Source: Bacillota bacterium (lineage in GTDB: Bacteria; Bacillota; Clostridia; Lachnospirales; Lachnospiraceae). Taken from it: a DNA stretch of 64,000 nt. The stretch's first letter is position 1. Each line of letters opens with the position of its first letter. The DNA lies in contig JAEZZO010000059.1 of assembly GCA_023418475.1 (NCBI GenBank), forward strand, positions 1-64,000. The letters run 5' to 3'. Position numbers and translations under genes: made by a program. The notes under the pieces are model-generated. The model made no database searches and was not told the DNA's origin. It saw only the letters and a program-made list of their open reading frames with translations. Positions 55,198 through 63,436 of the stretch are shown in pieces.

Positions 55198-55734
55198 CTA
55201 ATTATCGCAATACCATTCTCTTCCAATATAATAAAATGCATCTTTTTGACCTCGAAACTCATTTACACCCAAATATTGCATACCAATTTTTTGAAGCACT
55301 TTTCTAGATGCTTTATTTTCTGCATCGGCCATTCCATAAATGCCAATAATTTTCGTTCTATGAAATGCTTCCCTTACTAATTCTTTTCCAATTTCAGTTG
55401 CATATCCTTTATTCCAATCGTTAATTCCAAGTTTCCATTCAATCTCAGGTTCATTATCTTTATATGGATTTAAACCAGTTAATCCAATTATTCTGTTACT
55501 TGTTTTTTCAATGATTGCACCATGAAAGCAATCAAGGGTAACAAAGTTTTTTTCAACAAAAAAACGAATATATTTTTCTGTCTTTTCTCTATCCCAAGGT
55601 TGATTTTTGTCCTTTGTGTATTGGTGAACTTGCAGATGCGACATGACCTCATTTAATCCATCTACGTCACTCATTGTATATTGACGCACTATAAGGTTTT
55701 GCGTTTCTAAGTAAATATGTTCATAATTATTCAA
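55198..55734 (-). CDS. GNAT N-acetyltransferase, RimJ/RimL type
   Basis: A 178-residue acetyltransferase of the RimJ/RimL group. LETQNLIVRQYTMSDVDGLN, SNRIIGLTGLNPYKDNEPEI, IEWKLGINDWNKGYATEIGK and DAENKASRKVLQKIGMQYLG are standard blocks; the Q/RxxGxxG/A loop appears as NDWNKGYATE. Such proteins acetylate ribosomal proteins, antibiotics or small amines. It is encoded 46 bases upstream of the previous acetyltransferase, in the same direction. Confidence 0.87.
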   Translation of the reverse strand: MNNYEHIYLETQNLIVRQYTMSDVDGLNEVMSHLQVHQYTKDKNQPWDREKTEKYIRFFVEKNFVTLDCFHGAIIEKTSNRIIGLTGLNPYKDNEPEIEWKLGINDWNKGYATEIGKELVREAFHRTKIIGIYGMADAENKASRKVLQKIGMQYLGVNEFRGQKDAFYYIGREWYCDN

Positions 55735-55752
55735 TATTTCTTCCTATCCATT

Positions 55753-55925
55753 TCACCTTCCCGCTTCATTTATAATAATCTTACTATACCATGTTGGAAC
55801 AGGATTTTCCATATCATCAAACCAATACAATATGTCTGTATTCATTTTTATAATAGACGGCAGTTCATCCGGAGCAAAATATTTCACCCACACAGCGGAA
55901 GTGATAGTGCTTACCGAAAGATAAT
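55753..55925 (-). pseudogene. C-terminal gene fragment of uncertain family
   Basis: A minus-strand open stretch without a start reads VWVKYFAPDELPSIIKMNTD, then ILYWFDDMENPVPTWYSKII, then INEAGR and a stop. The composition is protein-like and the WVKYFAPDELP block recalls the C-terminal part of NUDIX-type hydrolases, but this is not certain. It is cut off where an oppositely oriented HD-domain remnant begins. Confidence 0.35.
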
Positions 55926-55945
55926 ATATTAATATTTTCCAATGA

Positions 55946-56138
55946 TATCAAAAACTTTTATTAAAGCTGCATAAGTTCGACAGGCTCTCACTAGCTGATA
56001 TTGAGGATGAAGACGTATTAAGGATAAAATTAGCCGAGCGCCTTCATAATATGAGATCTGTTGAATTTATGGATAAATCCTTACAACAGATTACGACAAA
56101 AGAAATGCTTGAATTCTTTGTGCCTTTCGCCGCCAAAC
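55946..56138 (+). pseudogene. Remnant of a RelA/SpoT-type HD domain protein
   Basis: The plus strand reads LKLHKFDRLSLADIEDEDVL, then RIKLAERLHNMRSVEFMDKS, then LQQITTKEMLEFFVPFAAK. LRIKLAERLHNMRTxE is the hallmark of the ppGpp-hydrolase HD domain (KLADRLHNMRTL). A TGA precedes it and the fragment ends against the 3' end of the 2H phosphoesterase gene. The conserved first HD histidines are upstream and missing. It cannot be functional. Confidence 0.75.
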
Positions 56139-56141
56139 CTT

Positions 56142-56711
56142 TCAATCTCCCAGTTGTGCAATTTTATAACAAAAATACGTACCTGGTTTTATATTATCGT
56201 CATCATAATAAAGTAACCCCATCCTGTCAAACCGGAACTTCTTATGAAAATCTAACATCTTCAACTCCTGATAAGCCCTTTCATAATTTTCATAGGAAGC
56301 ACCGCCAATCGCAATTGTCATATGAAATACATAGTCCAGGTCATGTTCCGCTGGACAAGGTCCCAGCCTTAATTCTAATAGTTCAAATAACTTCTTCTGC
56401 ATTGCTGCTAATTGAGGTATGCGCTCCGCTTTTATCGACAGTACTCCAGATTCATAGCCAAATACATTCGAAGGAAAGCAATTGAGTTCAAGAAGTGGAA
56501 CTGTTAAAGAGTTCCATTCCTTTGCGAATTCATCAAATGTATCTTCCATATTATTTAGGTTAGGTATTTCAAATGGCTGTTTCAGCGAAATGTGATGAGG
56601 TAGTCTAGCCATTTCAAATCCAAGATTACCGGAACGATGTGACTCGAGCATGCATCTTCTTCCGAAATTTTCTGTTTCAATATCAGCAAGTAACACAATT
56701 GTTGCTTTCAT
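56142..56711 (-). CDS. 2'-5' RNA ligase family (2H phosphoesterase)
   Basis: A 189-residue 2H phosphoesterase-like protein. The two catalytic motifs are visible as LPHHISLKQPF (HxS) near residues 38-48 and YVFHMTIAIGG (HxT) near 130-140. The family includes tRNA-ligase-like and cyclic phosphodiesterase enzymes; the real substrate is often unknown. AGGAGG lies 6 bases before the ATG, within the 3' end of the thrS remnant, so it may be driven by the T-box leader's transcript. Confidence 0.88.
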   Translation of the reverse strand: MKATIVLLADIETENFGRRCMLESHRSGNLGFEMARLPHHISLKQPFEIPNLNNMEDTFDEFAKEWNSLTVPLLELNCFPSNVFGYESGVLSIKAERIPQLAAMQKKLFELLELRLGPCPAEHDLDYVFHMTIAIGGASYENYERAYQELKMLDFHKKFRFDRMGLLYYDDDNIKPGTYFCYKIAQLGD

Positions 56712-57244
56712 TTGCTATCCTCCTTACAAATTCCTCAATTGAAATCTCTCCAAGGTCACCAACTCCCCTTCCTCGAGCAGAAATTGTATTATCATCTTGC
56801 TCATTCTTCCAAATTACAACAATATATGGAGCCTTATCAAGCCTTGCTTCACGAATTTTACAGCCTAGCTTTTCATCCCTTCTATCATGCTCACACCTAA
56901 CACCTGCAGCTTTCAGCTTGTCAGCTACCTTTGAGGCTTACTTCAAAAAATTATTAGAAATCGGGAGAACTTTTACCTGGACAGGTGCAAGCCATACTGG
57001 AAACTTTCCTGCGTAATGCTCAATTAAGATTTCAATAAACCGTTCAATTAAACCAAAAACAACACGGTTAAATCATAATAGAATCCATTTTCAATCGCGG
57101 GTCCTATTGCACATTTTGTCTCTGGTGTAATCGTTTTACCGCCTATGCAAGAATATGCGCAGCCGTATGGCGTAACGCATTTCTTCCTACCTCCTCTCCA
57201 AATGAGCTTTCGATAATTTCTTCATTCTTCATTATCACTTTCAT
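56683..57244 (-). pseudogene. thrS: Gutted threonyl-tRNA synthetase gene (thrS remnant)
   Basis: The frame starts MKVIMKNEEIIESSFGEEVG, then RNALRHTAAHILA, and hits TAG at 57143-57145. A shift then gives TPETKCAIGPAIENGFYYD, which is joined directly to NRVVFGLIERFIEILIEHYA and GKFPVWLAPVQVKVLPISNN. A second in-frame stop (TAA at 56938-56940) precedes ASKVADKLKAAGVRCEHDRR and ARGRGVGDLGEISIEEFVRR. These are the N-terminal and anticodon-binding ends of ThrRS. The catalytic core of about 450 codons is missing. A ribosome site (AAAGGGGA) and the T-box leader are still upstream. Another thrS must exist elsewhere. Confidence 0.92.
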
Positions 57245-57355
57245 CACTTTGTCCCCTTTCGGTAATAACCTTGATAACATAAGAAAAGAAATCAGTTACG
57301 ACTCATAATCCAGAATTGGCGTGCTACTGACGATGATTTACACATCAGAGTGAAT

Positions 57356-57590
57356 AAAAAACACCCAAAGACAAATATTCATCTGTCTAAGGGTGCAAGT
57401 ATTCCTGCACGGTTCCACCTTAACTTTTCACTTCGGATTCTATCAAATCCTATCCTTTAACGCAGACATACGATAACACATACTATTTTCTGTGTTATAG
57501 CTCAGGAATGGTTTTCAATCAAGATCAACATAAGGAACTTCCACCCAATGTCCCTCTCTCTGTATGCTTCCTATTAATTTACTCTTTTCC
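57356..57590 (-). ncRNA. T-box riboswitch, threonine specifier, upstream of the thrS remnant
   Basis: On the minus strand the order is an AGTA-type box (GAGTAAATTAAT), AGAGAGAGGGACATTGGGTG in stem I, a specifier region GAAAACCATTCCTGAGC with ACC at 57512-57510, and the T-box core AAGGTGGAACCGTGC (57421-57407). The terminator stem CACCC/GGGTG lies at 57362-57395, with a T run. The ACC codon fits tRNA-Thr and the TGGA bulge would pair with a UCCA acceptor end. Charged tRNA would favour termination, uncharged tRNA read-through. All parts appear intact. Confidence 0.93.
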
Positions 57591-57620
57591 GTCATTGCTT
57601 TTCTTATGTTATTAACTATC

Positions 57621-57648
57621 ATTATAATCAGCAAGAAAATATTGTCAA
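57621..57648 (-). promoter_or_regulatory. Consensus promoter of the T-box leader
   Basis: On the minus strand TTGACA (57648-57643) and TATAAT (57626-57621) are separated by 16 bases, a near-ideal sigma-A promoter. The start would be near 57614, just before the T-box structure. It lies within about 50 bases downstream of the methyltransferase stop. Confidence 0.85.
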
Positions 57649-57694
57649 GATATTTTCTAATACTTAAATTACAAATTCCATCTATCATCAATTA

Positions 57695-58519
57695 TTATTT
57701 TTTAGCTACAGCATATATGACATTCATATTGATACATATTCCTATTTCTCTTCTATGGCTTTGCAAAGCATTGTTTACTTTCAATTGAAACTCCTCAAAT
57801 TCTTCTTGCCCTAGTTTTTCTATACTTTCAAAAATGCCTCTTACAGCATTATTCCACATCTCATCCCACCACTGCTTTTCATCTAAATATACTACCTCAT
57901 TTTCTTCTTCATAAATTTCTATTTCTTTCAAATTTACATTTTCTAACAATTTTTTAATTCCCTCTACAGAATCAAGCTTTGTTGATACTACATCATCCTC
58001 TTTCTGCATTCTTTTTGGTTTTAAATACTCATTTACTATATCTGTTAACCATTTTTGATCTTTTTGTTCTCCCCATATACTAAATGACAACTTTCCATCT
58101 TTTTTTAACATTCTCAAAATATTTTTAAAATAATTATCATTATTTAATATATAGCCTATACTAAATCCAGATATAATATTATCAAAATATTCATTTTCGA
58201 AATTTACTTCTTCCATATCAATTTGAAGGACTTTTGAATTTTTTATGTTTTGTCTGTAAATTTCATAATTAGTCATTTTCACCATATTCTCACATATATC
58301 TATCCCTATAATTTCCCCATTAACTCCAACTCTACGTGATGCAGGAAATAAAGTAGCACCTCGTCCCGTACCAATATCCAATATAAGTAATCCTTCTTTT
58401 ATATGTGTTAAGTTAATTAATCTTTCGCCAAAGTTATCCCAATAATCAGGACCTAATTTACCATAATTAAATGCAACTTTATTCCACAATTCTATTAATT
58501 TAATCTTATCTTGGTTCAT
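57695..58519 (-). CDS. Class I SAM-dependent methyltransferase
   Basis: A 274-residue methyltransferase. Motif I is LLILDIGTGRGATLFPASRR, followed by GEIIGIDICENMVKMTNYEI and NEYFDNIISGFSIGYILNND, a UbiE/COQ5-like pattern; LRMLKKDGKLSFSIWGEQKD follows. The C-terminal part is charged and unassigned. It is clearly more AT-rich than the core genes of this window and uses Asn, Lys and Ile heavily, suggesting recent acquisition. GGAGA precedes the ATG. The substrate is unknown. Confidence 0.85.
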   Translation of the reverse strand: MNQDKIKLIELWNKVAFNYGKLGPDYWDNFGERLINLTHIKEGLLILDIGTGRGATLFPASRRVGVNGEIIGIDICENMVKMTNYEIYRQNIKNSKVLQIDMEEVNFENEYFDNIISGFSIGYILNNDNYFKNILRMLKKDGKLSFSIWGEQKDQKWLTDIVNEYLKPKRMQKEDDVVSTKLDSVEGIKKLLENVNLKEIEIYEEENEVVYLDEKQWWDEMWNNAVRGIFESIEKLGQEEFEEFQLKVNNALQSHRREIGICINMNVIYAVAKK

Positions 58520-58927
58520 TACATTTTCTCCTAGTATAATAACGATATAGTCAAAAGAGCTATATCGTATCAGATATTTAAAAAAGCTGTGCTTCCTTCA
58601 TCAGATGTTATCTACAGTAAAAATGTCTGACAATTTCCTGATATCACCATACTTTTCATAAGGTATCATCACTTTTGAAATAAGTCAATGAGTTTTTAGT
58701 CAGTTATATCCATTCTATACCTCAAACTTATCAATTTATAGTTTCACCGTCATAGTAGTTCGTTTTATCAACATTTTAGAAAAATATACCAAACCTGTTA
58801 TGAATGATTATTCCTGTTTTATTTGAATTCGGATAGTTAAAAGCATCTAATTTGCAAATAGTTAAGGAAATTCCTGCTAACGCATTGTATCTTCACAACA
58901 AAAATTATTACTTGCCACAAATGATAA
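58520..58927. other. Region upstream of the methyltransferase gene
   Basis: About 400 AT-rich bases. ACGATATAG and CTATATCGT form a perfect 9-bp inverted repeat around TCAAAAGAG at about 58544-58570, close to the methyltransferase start and possibly an operator. No gene was recognised. Confidence 0.45.
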
Positions 58928-58963
58928 ACTCACCAAAAGCACTTCATATCACCTCTGGTGAGT
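58928..58963 (-). terminator. Hairpin after the kinase-acetyltransferase gene
   Basis: ACTCACCA (58928-58935) and TGGTGAGT (58956-58963) form an 8-bp stem. The minus strand continues TTATCATTT, so the T run is weak. It lies about 45 bases after the stop at 59008. Confidence 0.6.
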
Positions 58964-59007
58964 CCATAATTCTAGACTTGTATAACAAAAATATTATTCA
59001 ATTTATT

Positions 59008-60192
59008 TTAAAAATTATATCGATGCGTCATAAAATCATGACGTTCCTTCATACAATGAACTTCCAGATTTTTTACTCCCATCAGTTCAAATCCGCAGTA
59101 TTCCAATACCTTTTGCGATGCTCGATTACTTACTTCTGCAGTTCCTACCAGACTTGTAATATCAAAATAGGATTTTGCCCATGTTAATACAGCTTTCGAT
59201 GCTTCCTTCGCATAACCCTTCCCACGATAGTCTTCTAAAATACCATACCCCATTTCCGGTTCGTGCAGATCATCATGCTTATTCAAGCCTACATTACCAA
59301 TCAACAAATCCGTTTCTTTCAAAAAGATACCAAAGCAAACATAACCATGTTTAATATCCATTTTATCATAATTTGATAAGTGCCACTCGAAGAACTGTCT
59401 GACATTATTTTTCTGCTTCTGCCAGCCCGAATACAAGTCTAAAAGTGTATGAAATTGCAGAAAATCCTTTTCTTTAAATGGCCTTATGTATAATCTTTCT
59501 GTGCTAATGTAAATTGACGGAGCAGCCAGACCAAGTCCGAATTGATTTGATAAAAATCTCAGCATTTCATCCTTTGTATTCTTGACTGCATCGGTTCTTA
59601 CTAACGTAAAAAATCCGCTCCTGCCATACTGGTCATAAGCCTCTTTACTATTTACTTTAGCTAGACAAGCCTTAAAATTCTTCATTGTTTTCTGAGGAAA
59701 TTTTGATTGCATTATCTGTTCTCTGATAAAAACTTTATCCGGGTCATCCCTGTCAAAAAATTTCTCTACTGATATTTCCTGTGGAGACAACATCACAGCC
59801 ACCTGATGATAATCAGCAATTTCATGCAACATATCAAGAGGTATATTAGTATCGACAATTACTTTCTGGTTCTTGGAAATACGAATCAATTCAGCAACTT
59901 CAAACTCAGCTGCTTCCTGCGAACAGCCCTGTATCCATTTTTCGTATTCTTCCGGTGTCCTGTTTACGAATTCCTGCCAATCTTTCATTGTCCGAAAATA
60001 GCATAAATTCGGCTGAATTTCTGAAACTATAATCTCATCTGCTACCCTGCAGTGATAATTTTCTTCGCATTGAACCAGTCCATATTTTTCTGCCAGCATA
60101 GCTACCATAGTTGACTTGCCCGCATATGCTGTCCCTGTAATAAACATCACATTTCTTAAGTAGTGCTTAAGAATATTATTATCTATCTTCAT
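59008..60192 (-). CDS. P-loop kinase-like domain fused to a GNAT acetyltransferase
   Basis: A protein of about 394 residues. Residues 1-225 are a P-loop domain: NVMFITGTAYAGKSTMVAML holds Walker A (GTAYAGKST), and VIVDTNIPLDMLHEIADYHQ is the likely Walker B region. From about residue 232 a RimJ/RimL-type GNAT domain follows: IYISTERLYIRPFKEKDFLQ, GYVCFGIFLKETDLLIGNVG, EMGYGILEDYRGKGYAKEAS and NRASQKVLEYCGFELMGVKN. The ATG at 60192 has AAGGAG 7-8 bases upstream. A fused phosphotransferase/acetyltransferase resembles some resistance enzymes, but the substrate is unknown. Confidence 0.87.
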   Translation of the reverse strand: MKIDNNILKHYLRNVMFITGTAYAGKSTMVAMLAEKYGLVQCEENYHCRVADEIIVSEIQPNLCYFRTMKDWQEFVNRTPEEYEKWIQGCSQEAAEFEVAELIRISKNQKVIVDTNIPLDMLHEIADYHQVAVMLSPQEISVEKFFDRDDPDKVFIREQIMQSKFPQKTMKNFKACLAKVNSKEAYDQYGRSGFFTLVRTDAVKNTKDEMLRFLSNQFGLGLAAPSIYISTERLYIRPFKEKDFLQFHTLLDLYSGWQKQKNNVRQFFEWHLSNYDKMDIKHGYVCFGIFLKETDLLIGNVGLNKHDDLHEPEMGYGILEDYRGKGYAKEASKAVLTWAKSYFDITSLVGTAEVSNRASQKVLEYCGFELMGVKNLEVHCMKERHDFMTHRYNF

Positions 60193-60647
60193 ATAATGGT
60201 CTCCTTTTCTATACAACAAATAAACCTATGCTTTTCTATGCTTCTGCATAAGCTATACCGATTTTTTGCTAATAAGATTTATCAGCGTATTCTATTATTG
60301 TTGAATAAAAAATGGCACCACATGCTAAATCCCTCCATAGTTTTCAATAACTTTAGCATAAATCTTGTTATGAACATAGTTACTAAATTAATATACGCTT
60401 CTGCCTGTGTTCAATCGACTCCCTTATTCATAAAATATTAAATTGTATTTTCACAATTTAATAAGTGAAATGATTTATTCCAGTCATGAATGTCCATAAA
60501 ATCTTTTACTGCCTGCTAGTAGTTTTGAATATCAGAGGTTGGGTGATATTCTGTTTGTTAAACAATTCTCCGTTCAGCTCCTTTGATAATAACAATATGA
60601 AAGAAACAGTACGCTTCTAATAAAATTGCTTAAAGGATACTACTATA
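60193..60647. other. Intergenic stretch with a short gene remnant
   Basis: AT-rich. On the minus strand a short open stretch QAVKDFMDIHDWNKSFHLLN followed by CENTI ends at 60438, preceded in frame by TAG. It looks like a decayed C-terminus but was not assigned. No RNA gene was recognised. Confidence 0.3.
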
Positions 60648-61076
60648 TTATTTAAATGACAGGAATGTAGGTTTTAATATACGAGTTAGTATGAATTCAA
60701 TAATTTTTCGTTCATCCTCCGTCTCTATTTCTTTCCACAATACCTTTACTTTTCCTTGGTTCTGAGAGAAAAATCTATGCCAACGATTATCTATTGTATC
60801 TCCAGGAACCGTTGAAAAAGATTCAATATAGTGGCTCTTAATACGATTGTTGAGTTCCTTCGCTTTTCCAATATATAAGATTTTTTCATCTTGTATGTAT
60901 ATGTAGATTCCTGCTTTTTTGCCAACTTGCCCCTTAATGAACTTAAATTGTTCCTTTTTACTTTCGTCAGAGTCAGGCTGGCAATGCATCATCTGGAATG
61001 AATTCCATGTTTCTTCTGATACAGGAAGGAGATTCTCTTTCTCTAATAATGATTCTAATTTATCTATAATACTCAT
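60648..61076 (-). CDS. GIY-YIG domain protein
   Basis: A 142-residue protein with a GIY-YIG nuclease-type domain. KKAGIYIYIQDEKILYIGKA carries the GIY...YIG core and KELNNRIKSHYIESFSTVPG includes the conserved Arg region; EFILTRILKPTFLSFK gives the closing Glu/Pro part. Stand-alone domains of this type act in DNA repair or are domesticated from homing nucleases. The N-terminal 60 residues (LLPVSEETWNSFQMMHCQPD) are unassigned. The start at 61076 is the second in-frame codon after AAAGGT. Confidence 0.85.
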   Translation of the reverse strand: MSIIDKLESLLEKENLLPVSEETWNSFQMMHCQPDSDESKKEQFKFIKGQVGKKAGIYIYIQDEKILYIGKAKELNNRIKSHYIESFSTVPGDTIDNRWHRFFSQNQGKVKVLWKEIETEDERKIIEFILTRILKPTFLSFK

Positions 61077-61141
61077 TTGCACTTATACCTTTCATATTGC
61101 TATGTAAGAGCTCTTTATTTGGCAAGACTAAATCAAACTCT

Positions 61142-61270
61142 TCACTGTTCAGCACCTGTTACATTTTGTACTGCTTCAGCAACAATAGACATTTCTTCCA
61201 GAAACTTTAATTTAAATTCTCTATCAAGCATACTCAATTCTGCTTTATGAACTTTACATAGAAACAACGT
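61142..61270 (-). pseudogene. Short gene fragment downstream of the flavodoxin-like gene
   Basis: The minus strand reads CKVHKAELSMLDREFKLKFL, then EEMSIVAEAVQNVTGAEQ and a stop. It is just downstream of the flavodoxin-like frame, whose TAA is followed by an ATG that starts a different frame (MTEASIRCF). A one- or two-base shift may have broken a small gene. No family was recognised. Confidence 0.35.
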
Positions 61271-61289
61271 ATACTAGCTTCTGTCATAT

Positions 61290-61829
61290 TTAATCCCCTA
61301 TAATTTTATTACAAAATACTTCTATTTCGCTTCTTCTGTTTTCAACATCACTTTTATACTCAATAGAGCAGAGGCCCAAACTATCAGTGGGGTATATTCC
61401 TATGTGCCCATAAAAATGTTCTATACTCTCTATTATTCTATTACACTCCTTCATACTCGGTCCTGTTCGTAATGCAATACTATACCCTTTTTTCCCATGA
61501 CCAATTGTTGCATGCGGTTCATGGGTATTACACCAGGGTGTACATCTGTCTATAAATGTTTTAAATTGTCCCGGGATATCGGCCCAATAAGAAGGTGCTA
61601 CTGAAATAATAATATCAGCCTTAGCATATTCTTCTATTACTTCTAATACATCGTCATCTTGAGTACATTTTGCTGTTTTATGACATGTCCGGCATCCTTT
61701 GCAGAATTAATCATCAATACAAATGCTACTAACGTTATATTTTGATTCCAATAGTGAGCTGACAGCATTTATTATTTCGGCTGTAGCTCCATTTTTTACA
61801 GGACTACAATTCATCAGTAGAACATTCAT
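61290..61829 (-). pseudogene. Flavodoxin-like/NADPH-dependent FMN reductase gene with one premature stop
   Basis: The frame runs MNVLLMNCSPVKNGATAEII, then NAVSSLLESKYNVSSICIDD, and then TAA at codon 41 (61707-61709). It resumes in the same frame as FCKGCRTCHKTAKCTQDDDV, ADIIISVAPSYWADIPGQFK, TFIDRCTPWCNTHEPHATIG and ends GD at 61292-61290. The pattern is the flavodoxin family with a CxxCxxC-type loop, typical of multimeric flavodoxin WrbA-like reductases. Only one codon is wrong over 179, so the break looks recent. GGAGG is just upstream of the ATG. Confidence 0.85.
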
Positions 61830-61910
61830 AACAATACCTCCAAAAATTCTGATGTACCATCTGGTCCACGTATGGGGATGAAGTGGAACTAATAAAACTT
61901 CAGATGATGC

Positions 61911-62135
61911 TTATACTGAACACTTATTTCTAAATTCATCTAAACGTTTTGCTCTTTCATATGCTAGGTTGAGAAATTCTTTGCAAGTAAGACTTCCATA
62001 ACTTGTATTCTTAGTAACCTCTAAAGCTGTAGCACCAATATAACCATGCAATGTAATCTTCCTCATCGTTGTTTCCCATTTGATATTACCTTCAAATGGC
62101 AACATATGTTGGTCCCTCGTACCATCATTATCCAT
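61911..62135 (-). CDS. Short protein of unknown function
   Basis: A 74-residue frame, MDNDGTRDQHMLPFEGNIKW at the start and FLNLAYERAKRLDEFRNKCS near the end. It starts two bases after the stop of the small membrane protein gene, so coupling is possible. The protein has no motif I recognise. A shorter start at MRKITLHGYIGATALEVTKN is also possible. It may be part of a broken gene. Confidence 0.35.
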   Translation of the reverse strand: MDNDGTRDQHMLPFEGNIKWETTMRKITLHGYIGATALEVTKNTSYGSLTCKEFLNLAYERAKRLDEFRNKCSV

Positions 62136-62137
62136 CT

Positions 62138-62401
62138 TTATTTTATCTTACCTATCCTTGGCAAATTAGATTTCTTATCAAAATACTCTATGAATATAAT
62201 AATCACTGCTACGACAAATAGTATTTTGGCTAAAACAAACGGAAACATTAACTTATTCTCTGTAATTGCAGTCCATAGCTTTCCAGAATCCGAATTCCAT
62301 TCCGTCAATCCATTTGCTAATATTGAAGCGGAAATAAGAATTCCGAGATCAGCTAGTGTTGCTGATATGAGTAACGCAATTCCAATAACAGTTTTCTTCA
62401 T
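62138..62401 (-). CDS. Small membrane protein behind the broken cupin gene
   Basis: An 87-residue protein with helices MKKTVIGIALLISATLADLG and FPFVLAKILFVVAVIIIFIE separated by a polar loop (TEWNSDSGKLWTAITENKLM). The frame is continuous with the cupin remnant upstream, so one can read a cupin-membrane fusion from 62605, but the ATG at 62401 begins a complete-looking protein. No family is certain. Confidence 0.5.
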   Translation of the reverse strand: MKKTVIGIALLISATLADLGILISASILANGLTEWNSDSGKLWTAITENKLMFPFVLAKILFVVAVIIIFIEYFDKKSNLPRIGKIK

Positions 62402-62702
62402 AATAATCAATGTTCGTGTTCCAGCACTACATCGACCACCTTGTAAAGTACCTTTTGGTATAAAGATTTCATCTCCAGGATTTAACACAAATTCTTCTCC
62501 AATCATAAAGACAGTATATTGACCACTCACGCATATCATATGCTCGTCAAAATCATGAGAATGTTCTATCGAGACCCTATCCTCATAACAGGTCCAAAAT
62601 GCCATTTGGCTTCCATCATTAGGCGAATAATAGTAACCATATTCTGTTGTGAATTTTGATATGATTATCTTTTGACTTCATAAAAGCAGGAAAATCGTTC
62701 AT
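62402..62702 (-). pseudogene. Frameshifted cupin-domain gene
   Basis: The ATG at 62702 gives MNDFPAFMKSKDNHIKIHNR and soon stops. A shift of one base near 62670 restores ISKFTTEYGYYYSPNDGSQM, then AFWTCYEDRVSIEHSHDFDE, then GEEFVLNPGDEIFIPKGTLQ and GGRCSAGTRT. This is the cupin beta-barrel with a HSHDFDE metal-binding motif. The normal end of the cupin is missing and is replaced by the frame of the small membrane protein. It is a double-damaged gene. Confidence 0.8.
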
Positions 62703-62776
62703 CGGAAATGCTCCTCCTATAATCATTTAAACTCATCATAAATATTGTAATACTATATTTTTTCAACATAATAGAA

Positions 62777-63436
62777 CTACTCATGCGCTATTCTTAATCC
62801 CTCAAAGGATTTATAATCACTTTCATTTAAATTTAGATAAGCAAATCTTTCATGCGAACAAACTGCAAGTAATATATTGTCGTTATCATAAAATGTTATA
62901 TCCTCAAAACGGATGCCTTCAATCATATATGGAAAGTCATATAATTCTTTCATTTTACTAGTAATTGAAGAACTGATTTGTCCAAGCTTAAAGAAGCACA
63001 TTTCGAAAATAGGATTCATAGATACCGGAGTGAATCTGGTATGTATTGTTTTAACATATTCATCTGACCGAGATATAAATCTGCTATCCGGTTTTTCTGA
63101 AATAGAATTATATTGTAATTCTTCAAACATGCTTAAATCCTGATTCAAAATCTCATCAAAATATGAATATGCATCATATTCAGCATCTGAATGTAACATA
63201 CTGTTTATTCTGAATTGATAATCATTGAGATTATTTTTATAATCATCTCTTCGTTTTGCATTTTCTTTATATATGTAATCTTTATAGGCTTCTTGCATTA
63301 ATTTGAATTCTGATACATCCATAAAACCAGTATAATATCTGGACACGGATATGGTATCACTTCTCTTAATTACAAAATCCATCAGTTCACTGAGCTTTTC
63401 ACCGGCAACGTCTTCATTTATTGAAATCTTAATCAT
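62777..63436 (-). CDS. Conserved-looking protein of unknown function (219 residues)
   Basis: A 219-residue acidic protein. It starts MIKISINEDVAGEKLSELMD with GAGGATAATTT before the ATG. The middle (SDAEYDAYSYFDEILNQDLS) is helical and acidic and the end YDNDNILLAVCSHERFAYLN looks like a small beta domain. No signal peptide, membrane segment or catalytic motif is seen. The composition is AT-rich like the rest of the accessory zone. No function can be assigned. Confidence 0.6.
   Translation of the reverse strand: MIKISINEDVAGEKLSELMDFVIKRSDTISVSRYYTGFMDVSEFKLMQEAYKDYIYKENAKRRDDYKNNLNDYQFRINSMLHSDAEYDAYSYFDEILNQDLSMFEELQYNSISEKPDSRFISRSDEYVKTIHTRFTPVSMNPIFEMCFFKLGQISSSITSKMKELYDFPYMIEGIRFEDITFYDNDNILLAVCSHERFAYLNLNESDYKSFEGLRIAHE

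Noticed and set aside
56683..57244. A functional short threonyl-tRNA synthetase-like protein
   Set aside because: Two in-frame stops, a frame shift and loss of the whole catalytic core exclude function.
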